In this document: one piece after another, positions 28,151-38,775 of the stretch | Layout of the letters: each line of letters opens with the position of its first letter | How positions within the stretch are numbered: position 1 is the stretch's first letter | Origin: Flavobacterium sp. | GTDB lineage: Bacteria > Bacteroidota > Bacteroidia > Flavobacteriales > Flavobacteriaceae | Direction: 5' to 3' | NCBI GenBank assembly: GCA_012837155.1 | Contig: CP051546.1 | Span: forward strand, 715,474-779,473 | Length of the DNA stretch: 64,000 bases | Program-made: the position numbers and the translations under genes | Notes under the pieces: generated by a model | Database searches by the model: none | What the model was told of the DNA's origin: nothing | The model's input: the letters and a program-made list of their open reading frames with translations, nothing else

Positions 28151-31006
28151 ATGTCTGAAGAGAAAATTATTAGAATAAACAAAGTTTTAAGGGAATTAAA
28201 TATTTCTTTAGAAAGAGCTGTGGATTATCTAAAAGATAAGGGTATTGCTATTGAATCAAACCCAAACACAAAAATATCTGACGACGTTTACAATGTTTTG
28301 TGCGGACAATTTGCAGGCGACAGAGGAAACAAAGAAGCTTCAAAAGAGGTAGGAGAAGAGAAAAGAAAAGAGAAAGAAGCCTTGCGTATCGAGCGTGAAA
28401 AGGAAATTGAGGACAAACGCAAACAAGACGAAGAACGACTAAAAAATCAGGAAATCATCAAAGCGAGAGCTGTGGTAACTGGTCCAGTTCATGTTGGAAA
28501 TATAGACCTTAATCCTAAAAAAGCAGCACCTGCCCCAACACCCGTTGCTGAAAAACCGAAAACTCCAGTTGCTGAAATTCCTCAGGAGAAACCTGTACAT
28601 AAAGAAGTTGTTTTAGAAAAAATTGTTTCAAACAAAGAAGAAGCTAAGCCAGTTGTTGAAACAAAAGAAGTGAAAAAAGAAGCAACACCAGCAGCAAAAG
28701 TCGCACCGAAGACGGTAGAAACTCCCGCTGCTCCCGTCGCTCCCGTTGAAGAATCTATTACAACTAAATACCATAAATTATCTGGAGCTACATTAACGGG
28801 TCAAACCATCGATTTATCTCAATTTAATAAACCTAAGAAGAAAAAAGAGGATCCTAAAATTACACCAAACAAGCCTGGAACACCTGGTGCTCCTGGAAGT
28901 GCGGCTAATAATGCTAACAAGAATAAACGAAAAAGAATTGCTCCAAAACCTGGCGCACCAAGACCGCCTGCGGTTCCTGGCGCACCAAATCCTAACAAAA
29001 TTACTCCTAATGCTGGAGGTGGTGGATTTAATGCTAACAGAGGAGCGAGACCTGGATTTGTAAAAGGAGCGAGACCTGCCATTGTTGCTAAGGTTGAGCC
29101 AACAGAAGAAGAAGTTAAAAATCAAATTAGAGAGACTTTAGAAAAACTACAAGGAAAAGGAAGTAAATCGAAAGCAGCTAAATACAGAAGAGACAAAAGA
29201 GATACGCACCGTCAAAAATCGGATGACGAACAAAGAGCATTAGACGAGGGAAGTAAAACCATTAAAGTGACCGAGTTTGTGACCGTTGGCGAAATTGCCA
29301 TCATGATGGATGTGCCTATTACAAAAGTAATTGGAACTTGTATGTCATTAGGGATTATGGTAACACAAAATCAACGTTTAGATGCAGAAACACTAACGAT
29401 TGTTGCTGATGAATTTGGTTACGAAGTAGAATTTATTACGGTAGATATTGAAGAAGCTATTCAAGTCGTACCAGACAAGGAAGAAGATTTGGTTTTTAGA
29501 GCTCCTATAGTAACGGTAATGGGTCACGTCGATCATGGTAAAACCTCTTTACTGGATTATATTCGTAAAGAAAATGTTATCGCAGGCGAATCAGGAGGAA
29601 TTACACAGCATATTGGAGCTTACGGAGTGACATTGGATAACGGTCAAAAAATTGCTTTCCTTGACACACCAGGTCACGAAGCGTTTACCGCCATGCGTGC
29701 TCGTGGTGCTCAGGTCACAGATATTGCAATTATTGTAGTAGCCGCCGATGATGATATTATGCCGCAAACTAAAGAGGCTATTTCTCACGCTCAAGCCGCT
29801 GGAGTTCCAATTATTTTTGCCATCAATAAAATTGATAAGCCAAATGCAAATGTTGAAAAAATTAAAGAAAAATTAGCAGGAATGAATTTGCTAGTGGAAG
29901 ATTGGGGTGGAAAAATTCAATCTCATGATATTTCTGCAAAATTTGGAACAGGAGTTAAAGATTTATTAGAAAAAGTATTGTTAGAAGCAGAACTTTTAGA
30001 TTTAAAATCCAATCCAAATAAAGCGGCACAGGGAACTGTTGTAGAAGCCTTTTTGGACAAAGGGAAAGGATATGTTTCGACCATATTAGTACAACACGGA
30101 ACCCTAAAAATTGGGGATTATATGTTGGCAGGAAAACACCATGGTAAAATAAAAGCCATGCACGATGAAAGAGGAAATGTGGTTACCGTGGCTGGTCCTT
30201 CGACCCCAGTATCTGTATTAGGACTAGACGGAGCTGCGACTGCGGGCGATAAGTTCAACGTTTTTGAAGACGAAAAAGAAGCCAAACAAATTGCTTCAAA
30301 ACGTTCTCAATTGATGCGTGAGCAATCCGTTCGTACACAACGTCATATTACATTAGATGAAATTGGACGTCGTATTGCATTGGGTCAATTTAAAGAATTA
30401 AACATCATTCTTAAAGGGGATGTGGATGGTTCTGTTGAGGCTTTATCCGATTCGTTCTCTAAATTATCTACCGAGGAAATTCAAATTAACATTATCCATA
30501 AAGGTGTTGGAGCCATTACCGAAACGGACGTCATGTTAGCTTCTGCTTCGGATGCGATTATTATTGGATTTAATGTTCGTCCTGCTGGAAATGCAAGACA
30601 ACTAGCCGATAAGGAAGAAATTGACATCCGTTATTATTCTATTATTTACGCCGCTATCGATGATTTGAAAGATGCAATGGAAGGAATGCTTGCTCCTGAA
30701 ATGAAAGAAGAAGTTCTGGGAACTGCTGAAATTAGGGAGATTTTCAAAATATCGAAAGTAGGTTCGATTGCAGGGTGTATGGTTATGGACGGGAAAATTT
30801 CTAGAAATGCCAAAATCCGAATCATCAGAGATGGTGTTGTGGTCTTTACGGGAGAATTATTAGCATTGAAACGTTTCAAAGATGATGTCAAAGAAGTTGG
30901 CAAAGGGTATGATTGTGGTATCCAAATTAAAAACTACAACGACATCGAGGAAAGAGACATTATCGAAGCGTTCCACGAAGTAGCAATAAAAAAGAAATTG
31001 AAATAA
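28151..31006 (+). CDS. infB: Translation initiation factor IF-2
   Basis: The 951-residue protein starts with an IF2_N-like segment ([20 protein letters not shown]), then a long Lys/Glu- and Pro/Ala-rich linker (about residues 60-330). The second IF2_N unit and the G domain follow: G1 [12 protein letters not shown]2 in [11 protein letters not shown]3 DTPGHEAF, G4 NKID. Then come beta-barrel II, domain III and the fMet-tRNA-binding C-terminal barrel. It delivers initiator tRNA to the 30S subunit. It is the last gene of rimP-nusA-infB and ends at a UUCG-loop terminator. Confidence 0.97.
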   Translation: MSEEKIIRINKVLRELNISLERAVDYLKDKGIAIESNPNTKISDDVYNVLCGQFAGDRGNKEASKEVGEEKRKEKEALRIEREKEIEDKRKQDEERLKNQEIIKARAVVTGPVHVGNIDLNPKKAAPAPTPVAEKPKTPVAEIPQEKPVHKEVVLEKIVSNKEEAKPVVETKEVKKEATPAAKVAPKTVETPAAPVAPVEESITTKYHKLSGATLTGQTIDLSQFNKPKKKKEDPKITPNKPGTPGAPGSAANNANKNKRKRIAPKPGAPRPPAVPGAPNPNKITPNAGGGGFNANRGARPGFVKGARPAIVAKVEPTEEEVKNQIRETLEKLQGKGSKSKAAKYRRDKRDTHRQKSDDEQRALDEGSKTIKVTEFVTVGEIAIMMDVPITKVIGTCMSLGIMVTQNQRLDAETLTIVADEFGYEVEFITVDIEEAIQVVPDKEEDLVFRAPIVTVMGHVDHGKTSLLDYIRKENVIAGESGGITQHIGAYGVTLDNGQKIAFLDTPGHEAFTAMRARGAQVTDIAIIVVAADDDIMPQTKEAISHAQAAGVPIIFAINKIDKPNANVEKIKEKLAGMNLLVEDWGGKIQSHDISAKFGTGVKDLLEKVLLEAELLDLKSNPNKAAQGTVVEAFLDKGKGYVSTILVQHGTLKIGDYMLAGKHHGKIKAMHDERGNVVTVAGPSTPVSVLGLDGAATAGDKFNVFEDEKEAKQIASKRSQLMREQSVRTQRHITLDEIGRRIALGQFKELNIILKGDVDGSVEALSDSFSKLSTEEIQINIIHKGVGAITETDVMLASASDAIIIGFNVRPAGNARQLADKEEIDIRYYSIIYAAIDDLKDAMEGMLAPEMKEEVLGTAEIREIFKISKVGSIAGCMVMDGKISRNAKIRIIRDGVVVFTGELLALKRFKDDVKEVGKGYDCGIQIKNYNDIEERDIIEAFHEVAIKKKLK

Positions 31007-31018
31007 AATACAGTTTAA

Positions 31019-31044
31019 AATCCCGATTCGTCGGGATTTTTTTG
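31019..31044 (+). terminator. Terminator after infB
   Basis: AATCCCGA-TTCG-TCGGGATT: 8-bp stem with a stable TTCG tetraloop and a run of seven T. Confidence 0.9.
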
Positions 31045-31098
31045 TTTAATACAAGTTTGACTATTTTAAAATAGAAAGATAACTTTTTGACTGGATTG

Positions 31099-32157
31099 CT
31101 AGGAAAAACTAGAGCTAAATGCTTTTGCGCTTTCGATAAAATTATGAATCACAATCGGAAAAGGAAATTCTTTTAAATTCATTGGAGCTTTCCCGTTTTC
31201 TAAAATTCCCTTAACTTTTACCTTCCAAAACTTAATGTGCAAATGTTGGTGTGAAAGTTTATGAACGATACTTTTTTCATTATATTCGGAAACGGATATA
31301 ATGGGATTATTTGCAAAAAAATTATTCTTACTATCGATAGAAATAGTATCGAAGCCCTCTTCCTGATCTGTTTCAATTAGAGGAAATTCGTAGAGATTGT
31401 GCCAAATTCCTTTGGCACTTCGTTTTTGTATTAGGGTGTTTTCTAATTCGTCTTCAGCAACTAAATAATTAAAATAGCGCTTTCGTACTTTTAGCTTCTT
31501 TGATTTTACGGGTAACTGATTTACTTTCTTTTTTTGCAAAGCAGCGCAACTTGTGTTAAAAATACAAACCTCACAATTTGGGTTTTTAGGAACACATTGC
31601 AAAGCACCAAATTCCATAATCGCTTGGTTGAACAAGGCTGGATTATCTTTTGGTATCAATTCAGAAGCTAGAGCCACAAATTCCTTTTTCGCGGAAGTCA
31701 AAGCAATATCTGTTTCGACATCGAAATAACGAGACAACACCCGAAAAACATTTCCGTCAACAACAGGAACAACTTCGTTATAAGCAAAAGAAGCAATGGC
31801 GGCGGCAGTATATTCGCCAACACCTTTTAATTTTAGCAAGTCCTTATATGTAGTAGGAAACACACCTGACAATTCGGTCGCAACATATTGAGCCGTTTTG
31901 TGCAAATTTCGAGCGCGAGAATAATAACCCAAGCCTTGCCAAAGTTTCAAAACCTGTTCTTCATTGGCTTTTGCCAAATCGAAAACAGTTGGAAAAGCAT
32001 TCATAAAAGAATAAAAATAGGGAGTTCCCTGCGCTACTCTTGTCTGTTGAAGGATAATTTCAGAGAGCCAAATGGAGTACGGATTAGCGGTATTACGCCA
32101 AGGCAAATCCCTTTTGTTTTGTAAATACCATTGTGTTAAAGAGTTAGTGAAATTCAT
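31099..32157 (-). CDS. mutY: A/G-specific adenine glycosylase
   Basis: The 352-residue protein has the helix-hairpin-helix glycosylase domain. It shows the active-site segment WLSEIILQQTRVAQ (catalytic Glu), LKGVGEYTAAAIASFAYN (HhH), VDGNVFRVLSRYF with the catalytic Asp, and the 4Fe-4S motif C-x6-C-x2-C-x5-C (CVPKNPNCEVCIFNTSC). A C-terminal NUDIX-like domain (about residues 230-345) recognises 8-oxoG. It removes A mispaired with 8-oxoG. It is divergent from the HU gene and convergent with infB. Confidence 0.96.
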   Translation of the reverse strand: MNFTNSLTQWYLQNKRDLPWRNTANPYSIWLSEIILQQTRVAQGTPYFYSFMNAFPTVFDLAKANEEQVLKLWQGLGYYSRARNLHKTAQYVATELSGVFPTTYKDLLKLKGVGEYTAAAIASFAYNEVVPVVDGNVFRVLSRYFDVETDIALTSAKKEFVALASELIPKDNPALFNQAIMEFGALQCVPKNPNCEVCIFNTSCAALQKKKVNQLPVKSKKLKVRKRYFNYLVAEDELENTLIQKRSAKGIWHNLYEFPLIETDQEEGFDTISIDSKNNFFANNPIISVSEYNEKSIVHKLSHQHLHIKFWKVKVKGILENGKAPMNLKEFPFPIVIHNFIESAKAFSSSFS

Positions 32158-32215
32158 AATTAAATTTAGATTGACAAAAGTATAAGTTTATGTCATTAAA
32201 TTTTAATGAATTAGC

Positions 32216-32247
32216 TTGAATAATTGTTTTTTTAATTGCTATATTTG
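32216..32247 (+). promoter_or_regulatory. Promoter of the HU gene
   Basis: TTG at 32216-32218, 21-bp spacer, TATATTTG at 32240-32247, an exact -7 consensus, 43 bp before the ATG. Confidence 0.65.
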
Positions 32248-32290
32248 CAATCTCAAAAAATTAGTGTACCATTATAAATTACGCAAGAAA

Positions 32291-32592
32291 ATGACTAAAG
32301 CAGATATCGTTGCAAAAATCGCAGAAAAATTAGGTCTTGAAAAAGGAGATGTTCAAGCAACAGTAGAGACCTTTATGACGGAGGTAAAAAGCTCATTAGA
32401 AACTGGAGATAATGTTTATTTAAGAGGATTTGGAAGCTTTATTGTGAAAACAAGAGCTGAAAAAACAGGAAGAAATATTTCAAAAATACCACGATCAAAA
32501 TTCCGGCACACAACATTCCTGCTTTTAAACCTGCAAAAGTGTTTGTTGAAGGAGTAAAAGTTAATAACGAAGCAAATAAAAAAATTTATTAA
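32291..32592 (+). CDS. HU/IHF family DNA-binding protein (one frameshift)
   Basis: The start MTKADIVAKIAEKLGLEK and the beta-arm segment LRGFGSFIVKTRAEKTGRN are typical of HU. A lost A in the run 32482-32486 shifts the frame; adding it back gives NISKNTTIKIPAHNIPAFKP, the normal arm and tail, and a 100-residue protein ending at 32592. The Pro at the arm tip that intercalates into DNA would be in KIPAHN. HU compacts and bends DNA. A disrupted arm would be non-functional, so I treat the break as an error. An in-frame upstream extension to 32216 lies in the promoter and is rejected. Confidence 0.92.
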
Positions 32593-32609
32593 TCACAAAA
32601 TCACCAACT

Positions 32610-32702
32610 ATGCCAAGTGGTAAAAAAAGAAAGAGACATAAGGTAGCAACTCACAAACGTAAAAAAAGAGCGAGAGCTAACCGTCACAAAAAGAAAAAGT
32701 AG
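32610..32702 (+). CDS. 30-residue basic protein, AURKAIP1/COX24-like
   Basis: The ORF encodes MPSGKKRKRHKVATHKRKKR followed by ARANRHKKKK: 30 residues, more than half Lys or Arg. It resembles the short basic C-terminal motif of mitochondrial ribosomal protein mS38 (AURKAIP1/COX24), and Bacteroidetes carry such a tiny conserved protein. It lies 17 bp after the HU gene and is followed directly by a hairpin with a T-rich tail, so HU and this gene form one transcript. A ribosome-associated role is inferred from composition and the mS38 likeness. Confidence 0.75.
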   Translation: MPSGKKRKRHKVATHKRKKRARANRHKKKK

Positions 32703-32727
32703 TTTTAAACTACTTTTTTCTTTTTAA
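32698..32727 (+). terminator. Terminator after the HU operon
   Basis: AGTAGTTT / AAACTACT stem around a single T, overlapping the stop codon of the small basic protein, followed by TTTTTTCTTTTT. Confidence 0.75.
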
Positions 32728-32743
32728 CCGTTCATTGAAATCG

Positions 32744-32827
32744 AGATTTAAGATTGTAGATTACCGATTTAAGATTGCCGATTTGAAAAATCTAAAATCA
32801 AGAATCAAAACTCAGAAATCAAAAATC
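32744..32827. repeat. Twelve-unit heptamer array with a word switch
   Basis: Twelve consecutive 7-bp units without a break in phase. The first six are agattta, agattgt, agattac, cgattta, agattgc, cgatttg. The next six are aaaaatc, taaaatc, aagaatc, aaaactc, agaaatc, aaaaatc. The word changes halfway while the period is kept. Confidence 0.9.
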
Positions 32828-32879
32828 TCCCCGGGTTCAATACCTGTTAAAATTATTGTTTAATCCATCCTTACTGCAA

Positions 32880-32948
32880 AGTTGATGGTTGACAGTTAAT
32901 AGTTGATGGAATTTTTCCAACAACTGACAACTGACAACTGACAACTCC
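32880..32948. repeat. Facing heptamer arrays upstream of rng
   Basis: 32880-32907 reads agttgat, ggttgac, agttaat, agttgat. 32921-32948 reads caactga, caactga, caactga, caactcc. The second family is the reverse complement type of the first, and the centre GGAATTTTTCC is itself self-complementary, so the whole region can fold into a long imperfect hairpin 25 bp before the rng start. Confidence 0.85.
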
Positions 32949-32972
32949 ATTGTTTGGATAAAAATCAACAAC

Positions 32973-34516
32973 GTGAATAAAGAATTAATCATTAGATCTA
33001 GTTCCGAAGCCGTAGATTTTGCCTTATTAAAAGATGGAAAACTAATTGAATTACACAAAGAAGAAGAGACAAGCAACTTTCAAGTTGGCGATATTTTTAT
33101 TGCCAAAATAAGAAAACCTGTTGCCGGATTGAATGCTGCTTTTGTAAATGTAGGCTTCGAAAAAGACGCCTTTTTGCATTATCACGATTTAGGTCCAAAT
33201 CTCGCTTCCCAACTGAAATTCATAAAACTTGTAAGCGCAGGTAAATTAAAAGATTTCTCCCTAAAAAACTTTCAGTTTGAAAAAGAAATAGACAAAGATG
33301 GCTCGATCACAAACATCATCAATGCCAATCAATCTATTTTAGTACAAGTTGTCAAAGAACCGATATCTACAAAAGGACCAAGAATTAGCGCCGAGCTTTC
33401 TCTTGCCGGAAGATTTATCGTTTTAGTTCCCTTTTCTGACCGCGTTTCTATTTCTCAAAAAATAGAAAACAAAAAGAAAAAGAACGCTTAAAAAGACTTG
33501 TACAATCCATCAAACCAAAAGGATTTGGTGTTATTGTTCGCACAGTAGCCGAAGGCAAAAATACAGCCGAATTAGAAAAAGATTTGCAGAACCTGCTCAG
33601 CAGATGGACTGCAATGTGTAAAAAATTACCAACCGCTCATCATCCGTCAAAAGTACTAGGAGAGCTCAATAGAGCTTCATCAATATTAAGAGACGTGTTC
33701 AACGATACCTTTAGTGGTATTCAAATAGATGATGAAGAGTTGTACAACCAAACCAAGGACTATTTACAAGAAATAGCGCCTTCAAAAACGTCGATTGTTA
33801 AGTTTTATCAATCAAAAGACACACCGATTTTTGAGAAATACAATATAGAGAGACAAATCAAAACTTCATTTGGGAAAACGGTTTCCATGAGTAAAGGAGC
33901 GTATCTTATTATCGAACATACTGAAGCTTTGCACGTTATAGACGTCAATAGCGGAAACCGTTCTAATAAAGCATCCAACCAAGAGGATACTGCCATGGAA
34001 GTTAATATGATTGCCGCCGCCGAAATCGCCAGACAATTGCGTCTTCGCGACATGGGCGGAATAATTGTGATTGATTTTATCGATATGGGAAATCCCGAAA
34101 ATCGCAAAGTCTTGTTCGACTTCCTTAGAGAAGAAATGAGCGATGATAAAGCCAAGCACAAAATCTTACCTCCGAGTAAATTTGGTTTAGTCCAAATTAC
34201 CAGACAAAGAGTAAGACCGGAAGTCAACATCAAAACTAGAGAAGAAGATCCCAACAATGAAAATGGCGAAATTGAAGCGCCAATTCAAATCATTGACAAA
34301 ATCGCCTTAGATCTAGAAAGTATATTAAAAACGAACTCAAATGTAGTGCTTAATGTACATCCATTTGTGGCCGCATACCTTACCAAAGGTTTTCCATCAC
34401 TACGTTCAAAATGGTTTTTTGAACATAAAAAATGGGTAAAAATCATACCGCGTGACGCTTACACGTACCTAGAATACCATTTCTACGACAAAAAAAAGAA
34501 TGTTATTATTGAATAA
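32973..34516 (+). CDS. rng: Ribonuclease G (one frameshift, GTG start)
   Basis: The product is a 514-residue RNase E/G family protein. It has an N-terminal S1-containing domain (VGDIFIAKIRKPVAGLNAAFVNVGFEKDAFL in part), an RNase H-like and 5' sensor region, and the catalytic motif GGIIVIDFIDMGNPENR with metal-binding Asp residues. A lost A in the run 33471-33475 breaks the frame; with it the protein reads IENKKEKERLKRLVQSIKP. The zinc-link Cys region expected of RNase G/E is not evident at its usual place. The start is GTG at 32973 (MNKELIIRSSS); no ATG is near. It processes rRNA and mRNA. Confidence 0.93.
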
Positions 34517-34519
34517 ATC

Positions 34520-34553
34520 AAAACCGCCAATCTTACGAAAGGCGGTTTTTTTG
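34520..34553 (+). terminator. Terminator after rng
   Basis: AAAACCGCC / GGCGGTTTT 9-bp stem with a 12-nt loop and seven T. Confidence 0.88.
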
Positions 34554-34630
34554 TGTTTTTTTGTCACAAATTCGTATAAATTTAATTTTGTGAATTCGTG
34601 GCTAATTTTATGTTTAGTCTAAATTATATT

Positions 34631-35371
34631 CTAATCTAACTGTAATCCTTGCAGTTTTATTTTACTGAACGTATCATTATTTCCTCCATAACTATCTTCC
34701 TCTGTTGAGCCTTGACCTGTAATCTGAAAAACTCCCATGGTAGCATCTTTAAGCTTGCCCAAACTACCATTAGCCGTTTTTACAATTTTATTTGCCCGTT
34801 CGTTAGCGTCTCGTGTAGCGTTTTCTATCAAACTTTGTTTCAAACTAGGCAAATCCGAATAGGTATATTGAATAGAATTTGAGGTAAGTTCTATCCCTGA
34901 ATTAATTAATTCCGAAGTTTTGCTTGACACTTCTTCGATGCGTTTCATAAGTTCTGGATTTTTTTTTGCTGAAAAAGAAATGCTTTGCGTTGCTTCATAA
35001 CCGTTAAAAACTTGCTCGGTCTTTATATACTCATTTTCAGCGTTTGCGATTTTAATTTCTCTAAACTTTTTCTGAAAATTTACTGCTCCAAACGAAAATT
35101 CATTTAATTTAAAACCTTTGCTAATAAAGAAATTGGAAACTATTTTTTGGTCTGAAATAATTTTGCTATAAGCCGTTTTTATATCCATACTTATGGTTGT
35201 GAAACTTCCAGACCATAAAATTTCATCCGAAACAAAATCTTTTGTACCCAATCCGATTACTGAAATAGAATCTAGATTTTCATTTCTTTTTTTGAAAGAT
35301 TGACCCAAAATAAAAGCAGTAATAACAATTGCAATTCCAATAATAATTGATGATTTGATTTTACTTTCCAT
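34631..35371 (-). CDS. SIMPL domain (DUF541) envelope protein
   Basis: The 246-residue protein has an N-terminal signal-anchor helix (IIIGIAIVITAFILGQSF, residues 9-26) followed by a SIMPL/DUF541 domain, recognised by ISVIGLGTKDFVSDEILWSG at the start and LIENATRDANERANKIVKTANGSLG towards the end. Related proteins (BP26, YggE) sit in the periplasm and form ring oligomers; their functions vary, from stress tolerance to kinase interaction. Nothing in the neighbourhood narrows it. It appears monocistronic. Confidence 0.82.
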   Translation of the reverse strand: MESKIKSSIIIGIAIVITAFILGQSFKKRNENLDSISVIGLGTKDFVSDEILWSGSFTTISMDIKTAYSKIISDQKIVSNFFISKGFKLNEFSFGAVNFQKKFREIKIANAENEYIKTEQVFNGYEATQSISFSAKKNPELMKRIEEVSSKTSELINSGIELTSNSIQYTYSDLPSLKQSLIENATRDANERANKIVKTANGSLGKLKDATMGVFQITGQGSTEEDSYGGNNDTFSKIKLQGLQLD

Positions 35372-35430
35372 TGAAAATTTATTTTTATAGTAAATGTAAG
35401 ATTAATTTAGAAGCAAAAATCATTTGGAAA

Positions 35431-35874
35431 TCATTTTCTTCTCTTGGCAAAAAACCGCTTCATCAATTCACTTGCTTCCTCAGCCAAAACCCCACGAACA
35501 ACGGTAGTTTTTGGATGCAATTGCGTTCCCATTTTCTCGAAACCCCGATTTTCATCGCTGGCTCCAAAAACAATTTTAGAAATTTGGCTCCAATACAAAG
35601 CACCGGCGCACATTTGGCAAGGTTCAAGAGTGACATAAAGCGTGCAACCTGTTAAATATTTTCCGCCAAGGAAATTGGCAGCAGCGGTTATCGCTTGCAT
35701 TTCGGCGTGAGCGGTAACATCATGGAGCATTTCAGTCAGATTATGCCCTCGAGCAATGACTTTATTGTCGATTACAATTAGGGCACCAACTGGAATTTCG
35801 TCTTTTTCAAAAGCCATTTCAGCCTCTTGCAAGGCTTTCTTCATAAAATATTCGTCGGTGAAAGGGTTTTCCAT
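35431..35874 (-). CDS. tadA: tRNA-specific adenosine deaminase
   Basis: The 147-residue cytidine-deaminase-fold protein has the zinc motifs HAEMQAI (His ligand and catalytic Glu) and PCQMCAGAL (two Cys ligands), with VIARGHNLTE before them. TadA converts A34 to inosine in tRNA-Arg(ACG). The length matches TadA rather than guanine deaminase. It is divergent from dxs, 38 bp apart, so their promoters must overlap. Confidence 0.93.
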   Translation of the reverse strand: MENPFTDEYFMKKALQEAEMAFEKDEIPVGALIVIDNKVIARGHNLTEMLHDVTAHAEMQAITAAANFLGGKYLTGCTLYVTLEPCQMCAGALYWSQISKIVFGASDENRGFEKMGTQLHPKTTVVRGVLAEEASELMKRFFAKRRK

Positions 35875-35900
35875 AATTACAAAAATAAGAATTCAATTCG

Positions 35901-35908
35901 TACATTTG
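35901..35908 (+). promoter_or_regulatory. -7 element directly before the dxs ATG
   Basis: TACATTTG fits TAnnTTTG exactly and ends 5 bp before the dxs start codon at 35913. If used, transcription would start at or next to the A of the ATG, giving a leaderless mRNA. Confidence 0.6.
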
Positions 35909-35912
35909 CCTT

Positions 35913-37681
35913 ATGACCGATAATTTACTTTCAAACATCAATAATCCAACCGATTTACGCCAACTCGACGAAGCCCAACTTCCTCAGGTTGCTCAGGAAT
36001 TGCGTGATTTTATCATTGATGTCGTTTCGGTAAAAGAAGGCCATTTAGGCGCAAGCCTTGGCGTGGTCGAACTTACGATTGCTTTGCATTATGTTTTTGA
36101 CACTCCAAATGATATATTGATTTGGGATGTAGGTCATCAAGCGTATGGACACAAAATCTTAACCGAAAGAAGAGAAAATTTTCATACAAACAGACAATTA
36201 AACGGTATTTCTGGTTTTCCAAAACGAAGCGAAAGTATTTACGATGCTTTTGGCGTAGGTCATTCTTCGACTTCCATTTCGGCAGCTTTGGGAATGGCGA
36301 TTGCATCTAATTTGAAAGGCGATTTCAATAAACACCACATTGCCGTGATTGGTGATGCTTCGATTGCATCAGGAATGGCATTCGAAGGATTGAATCACGC
36401 TGGTGTAACCGATGCTAATTTATTGGTAATCCTAAACGACAACGCCATTGGGATTGACCCAAGTGTTGGTGCTTTAAAAAATTACCTTACCGCCGTAAAA
36501 GAAGGGAAAAATCCGAAGCGAAATAATATGATTAAATCCTTGAATTTTGATTATTCAGGACCTATTGATGGGCACGATATTTTTGCAGTAATTAAGGAAT
36601 TGAAAAGACTAAAAAAGTGAAAGGACCTAAATTCCTTCACATCATTACCACAAAAGGAAAAGGATTACAACAAGCCGAAGAAGATCAAGTAAAATACCAT
36701 GCACCAGGAAAATTTGATGCCAATACTGGCGAAATCCATGCAAAATCCGAAGAAAATCTTCCCCCAAAATACCAAGATGTTTTTGGTTTGACGCTTTTAG
36801 ATTTGGCGAAAGCCAATGAAAAAATCATTGGAATTACTCCCGCAATGCCATCAGGAAGTTCGCTGAAATTTATGATGGACACTTTCCCTAAACGTGCTTT
36901 TGACGTAGGCATTGCAGAACAGCACGCAGTCACACTTTCAGCAGGAATGGCGACACAAGGAATGGTCGTTTTTTGCAATATTTATTCCACATTTTTACAA
37001 CGAGCTTATGATCAAGTCATTCACGACGTGGCCTTGCAGAATTTACCAGTAATTTTTTGTCTAGACAGAGCGGGGCTGGTTGGCGAAGATGGCGCAACAC
37101 ATCATGGCGTTTTCGATTTGGCTTATCTACGTTGCATTCCCAATATGATTATTTATTCCCCAATAAATGAAATTGCGCTGCGAAACATTTTATACACGGC
37201 TCAATTGGGTTTAAATCATCCGATTGTTATCCGTTACCCTCGCGGTCGTGGTCAAATTGTAGATTGGCAAAAACCATATCGAAAAATAGAAATTGGGAAG
37301 GCAAATCAGCTTAAAAGCGGTTCAAAAATAGCCGTTTTGTCTAACGGAACTATTGGCAATAATGTAACTTTAGCATTAGCCAAAATAAACAACCCAGAGA
37401 AAATCGCTCACTATGATTTTGCCTTTATAAAACCTTTGGACGAGGAATTGTTACATACTGTTTTTTCGACATTTGAAAATATAATTACTATTGAAGATGG
37501 TGTTATAAAAGGAGGTTTTGGCACGACTATTGCTGAGTTCGCAATGAAAAATAATTATGCTTCAAAAGTAAAAATTATGGGGATTCCGGATGAATTTATT
37601 GAACAAGGAACCGTCGAAGAACTACAACAATATTGCAATATTGACGTTAAAAGCTTGGCAAGCCTTTTTTTAAATTATTGA
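35913..37681 (+). CDS. dxs: 1-deoxy-D-xylulose-5-phosphate synthase (one frameshift)
   Basis: The transketolase-fold enzyme has about 589 residues. It shows GHLGASLGVVELTIALH, DVGHQAYGHKILT, and the thiamine diphosphate motif starting GDASIASGMAFEGLNHAG and ending NDN (a variant of GDG...NDN). Beyond the break come IAEQHAVTLSAGMA and the C-terminal domain. A lost A in the run 36611-36616 produces a stop after KRLKK; with it the protein reads KKVKGPKFLHIITTKGKGL. It makes DXP from pyruvate and glyceraldehyde-3-phosphate, the first MEP-pathway step. It is essential when MEP is the only isoprenoid route. Confidence 0.94.
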
Positions 37682-37721
37682 AAATAGATTATTTGAGCAT
37701 TTTTAAACCTAATCCATATTA

Positions 37722-38773
37722 ATGAAAGTACTACATCATACTTTGCTATTTTTTTTATTGACAATCTCAATAAATAGTTTTTCTCAAGAAACAATAATTT
37801 CCGAAACTCAAGAAGCAACAATACCCATAACAGTAGAGTTTGAGCCCATAACTACACTCGTAAAACTACCTTTAGCAGTAACAATAACAGCACAAGTTCA
37901 ACCAACAATACCCGTTTCATTTTCTCATTGGACAAAAGAAATGTTGTTGGCTTTGATTTGAACGAAATCGCTTTTTTCGAATTGGAATGCTGGTGGTGTA
38001 AGTTCCGTTTCAGGTTTGATTAAAGGCGAGTTTACTAGGATTCATACTCTTAACAAAAGCAAATGGTTTAATGAGCTAATCGTTAGATATGGGGTAAACA
38101 AACAAGATGGTAATGCAATAAGAAAATCAGACGATGCCATCCGATTAACCTCGACCTTTGGCTATCGAAATGATACTATATCCAATTGGTACCATTCGGC
38201 AAGACTGAATTTCAATACGCAATTTACCAACGGATATAATTACCCAAACACCAGTTCGGCTATTTCAAAACCTTTTGCGCCAGCCTATACTTTCCTTGGA
38301 GTTGGAGCAGAATATTTTAACAAAAAACAAAAACTCAATGTGTATATTTCGCCATTAACCATGAAAATACCTTGGTTTTAGATCAAACTTTAGCCAATCA
38401 AGGGGCTTTCGGCGTACAAAAAGCCATATATGACACAAATGGAAACGTAATTGTGGAAGGCTCAAAATCTAAAACAGAGATTGGTTTTCTTGTAACTAAC
38501 TATTACAAAAAAGAAGTTATCAAAAATATTACTTTGGAAAATAGATTGAATCTATATTCAGATTATATTAATAATTTTGGGAACGTTGACGTAGACTGGG
38601 AATTAAAATTTGATTTAATTGTAAATCAATACGTCAGAGCCAATATTGGGTCGCACGTTATTTATGACGATGATATAAAAGCAAAAAAAGAAATTAATGG
38701 CACTCAAACTATCATTGGCTCAAAAATACAACTCAAACAAATTCTTGGAGTCGGTTTAGCGTATGCTTTTTAA
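37722..38773 (+). CDS. DUF3078 outer-membrane protein (three frameshifts)
   Basis: An N-terminal signal peptide (VLHHTLLFFLLTISINSFSQ in part, cut after SFSQ) is followed by a spacer rich in Thr and Ile. The DUF3078 domain then reads VGFDLNEIAFSNWNAGGVSS and continues as a barrel with alternating strands, ending in the aromatic LGVGLAYAF expected of an outer-membrane barrel. Breaks: a lost A within 37934-37941, an extra T in 37972-37977 and a lost A in 38364-38367. Function of the family is unknown. It follows dxs by 40 bp and may be co-transcribed. It meets dgt tail to tail with 2 bp between. Confidence 0.85.
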
Positions 38774-38775
38774 AA

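Noticed and set aside
28814-29125. 103-codon minus-strand ORF rich in Arg and Ser
   Set aside because: Antisense shadow of the Pro/Ala-rich linker of infB; composition follows from the linker codons.
32744-32948. CRISPR or origin iterons
   Set aside because: Units are 7 bp and degenerate, there are no spacers and no DnaA boxes or replication genes nearby.
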